From: SIG603 sp964370115
GTDB taxonomy: Bacteria > Bacillota > Clostridia > Oscillospirales > Acutalibacteraceae
Assembly: GCA_964370115.1 (NCBI GenBank)
Contig: CAYJIA010000006.1
Location: 8,522 to 72,521 of the forward strand
Direction: 5' to 3'
Length of the DNA: 64,000 nt
Of this stretch, positions 60,235 through 64,000 are shown one piece after another; within the stretch, counting starts at the first letter, position 1; the number at the start of each line of letters is the position of its first letter. The notes under the pieces were generated by a model. That model worked only from the letters and a program-made list of their open reading frames with translations, had not been told where the DNA came from and searched no databases. Both the position numbers and the translations under genes were made by a program.

Positions 60235-60312
60235 TTTTACACCTTCCTATAATTAATATATTTTCTGCTAAATTATATCATATTAATAGTTCTAACACAA
60301 CAATTTTTCGCA

Positions 60313-60345
60313 GAAAAAAATCACTAAGAATTATCTTAGTGATTT
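60313..60345 (-). terminator. rRNA operon terminator
   Basis: Minus-strand 10-bp stem ATCACTAAGA/TCTTAGTGAT followed by TTTTTTT, about 100 bp after the 23S 3' end. No 5S sequence lies between. Confidence 0.85.
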
Positions 60346-60442
60346 ATGTAAAAGGGATATACCCTGAAAACTGAATAAAGGACGAATAAAAAGTAGATGA
60401 TGTGAGTAATTTTTTGTGGTAGACTCAAACCATATAAAATAT

Positions 60443-63272
<2,830 letters not shown>

Positions 63273-63538
63273 TATTTTTTTGGAATCTCTTCCTTCGGTT
63301 TGAGTTTTATGTTTAAATTAGTTAAGTTAATCTCTTTACAGAGTTTAAGCTTTTTCCTTTTTTTGCTACCTTTTTGAAATTGCAGTTATTTTACCTTTAA
63401 CTAGTTGTTTTTAGACCAATTTCTATAAATAATTAATTAAATAAATAACAGTTTTTCTCGCATTTTTATCTGCTTTTTGTTTTTTCGTCTTTATTCAGTT
63501 TTCAAGGTACACTTTATTATTAACTATTGTTAATAATG

Positions 63539-63615
63539 TGGTGGGCTCAAGTGGACTCGAACCACCGACCTCACGCTTATCAGGCGTGTGCTCTAACCAG
63601 CTGAGCTATGAGCCC
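63539..63615 (-). tRNA. tRNA-Ile (anticodon GAT)
   Basis: A 77-nt minus-strand cloverleaf in the 16S-23S spacer: acceptor GGGCTCA/TGAGCCC, anticodon loop CTGATAA, T arm GGTTCGAGTCC, encoded CCA. Confidence 0.96.
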
Positions 63616-63677
63616 ATATCTATTAGATTGTCGGGGTCAAATTCTTTAACCCTTTTTACTAAGTTTTACCTTAGTAG

Positions 63678-63753
63678 TGGTGGAGATGAACGGGATCGAA
63701 CCGATGACCCCCTGCTTGCAAAGCAGGTGCTCTCCCAGCTGAGCTACACCCCC
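63678..63753 (-). tRNA. tRNA-Ala (anticodon TGC)
   Basis: A 76-nt minus-strand cloverleaf: 5' GGGGGTG, anticodon stem CCTGC/GCAGG with loop TTTGCAA, T arm GGTTCGATCCC, encoded CCA. Confidence 0.96.
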
Positions 63754-63952
63754 ATAATTATGAGTGAGTAGTGAATAGTGATTAACTCACTTTTCTCCCT
63801 CTCCTTGAGTTTCTTTAACTTCCAGCCTTTAACTTTTAGTCATTAGCCTTTAGTCTTTTAAAGACCCTCAAAATTAAACAACGATTAGACAGGACTTCGT
63901 AATCCTGACCTTGGATGTTAAGCTCTAAACCTCAGTTTAGGCTAGTTCTCCA

Positions 63953-64000
<48 letters not shown>

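Overview
The window looks like a low-GC, gut-type anaerobic Clostridia chromosome. The evidence is AT-rich DNA, strong AGGAGG ribosome sites, sigma-A promoters of the TTGACA-N17-TATAAT type, a 3D/G5 cell-wall protein, an LtaS-like sulfatase, Pro-Thr-rich lipoprotein and cell-wall linkers, an oxygen-sensitive radical-SAM sulfatase maturase and an alpha-L-fucosidase. I cannot name a species.

Layout. Positions 1-7930 are chromosomal: a partial LtaS-like sulfatase, a DUF348/G5/3D protein, a cation/Ca2+ exchanger, a PAS-GGDEF diguanylate cyclase and a sedoheptulokinase-like FGGY kinase. Positions 7934-51518 are an integrative and conjugative element (ICE) of about 43.5 kb inserted in the 3' half of a tRNA-Val(GAC) gene; a perfect 48-bp direct repeat (7934-7981 and 51471-51518) marks its ends. 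Positions 51548-60234 return to the chromosome on the minus strand: KDPG aldolase, KDG kinase, fructokinase, glycerophosphodiesterase, GH29 fucosidase, sulfatase maturase, a DUF4190 protein (plus strand) and a large surface protein. Positions 60443-64000 are a minus-strand rRNA operon (16S end, tRNA-Ala, tRNA-Ile, 23S) with no 5S gene behind it.

The ICE. From left to right it carries a ParA/ParB partition block with small unknown genes and a mini-SSB; a type I toxin locus (Hol_Tox-like peptide with a convergent antisense RNA); a surface/adhesin block (PT-rich lipoprotein, 1075-aa thioester/Cna_B adhesin, 358-aa membrane-anchored protein) interrupted by a TIR-domain gene with its own promoter; a VirB2-like protein and a RelBE pair; the type IV secretion genes (VirD4, VirB6-like, VirB3-like, TrsD-like, VirB4, lysozyme-like/M23, VirB8-like, coiled-coil protein); a TOPRIM protein, a CpaE-like P-loop protein and a 2487-aa methylase-helicase; a HipA/CtkA-like kinase, topoisomerase III and an ArdC-like protein; a probable oriT, two ribbon-helix-helix accessory proteins and a MobL/MobP2 relaxase; a tandem winged-helix replication-initiator-like protein; a seven-unit palindrome array; and a tyrosine integrase.

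Most notable are: (1) a family of 12 near-identical 25-27-bp palindromes, seven in an array of exactly 55-bp period, others inside parB and at ends of small genes, all of which become one cluster when the element circularises; (2) a complete TnpV-like gene in the +1 frame inside the methylase-helicase gene; (3) a compact type I toxin-antitoxin locus whose two facing promoters would give transcripts with the same 5' sequence; (4) nine intrinsic-terminator-like hairpins placed just in front of ribosome binding sites along the element; (5) a TIR protein with an unknown N-terminal domain as a defence candidate; and (6) a structured non-coding segment between the integrase and the attachment site. 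All calls are by eye; no database search was run.
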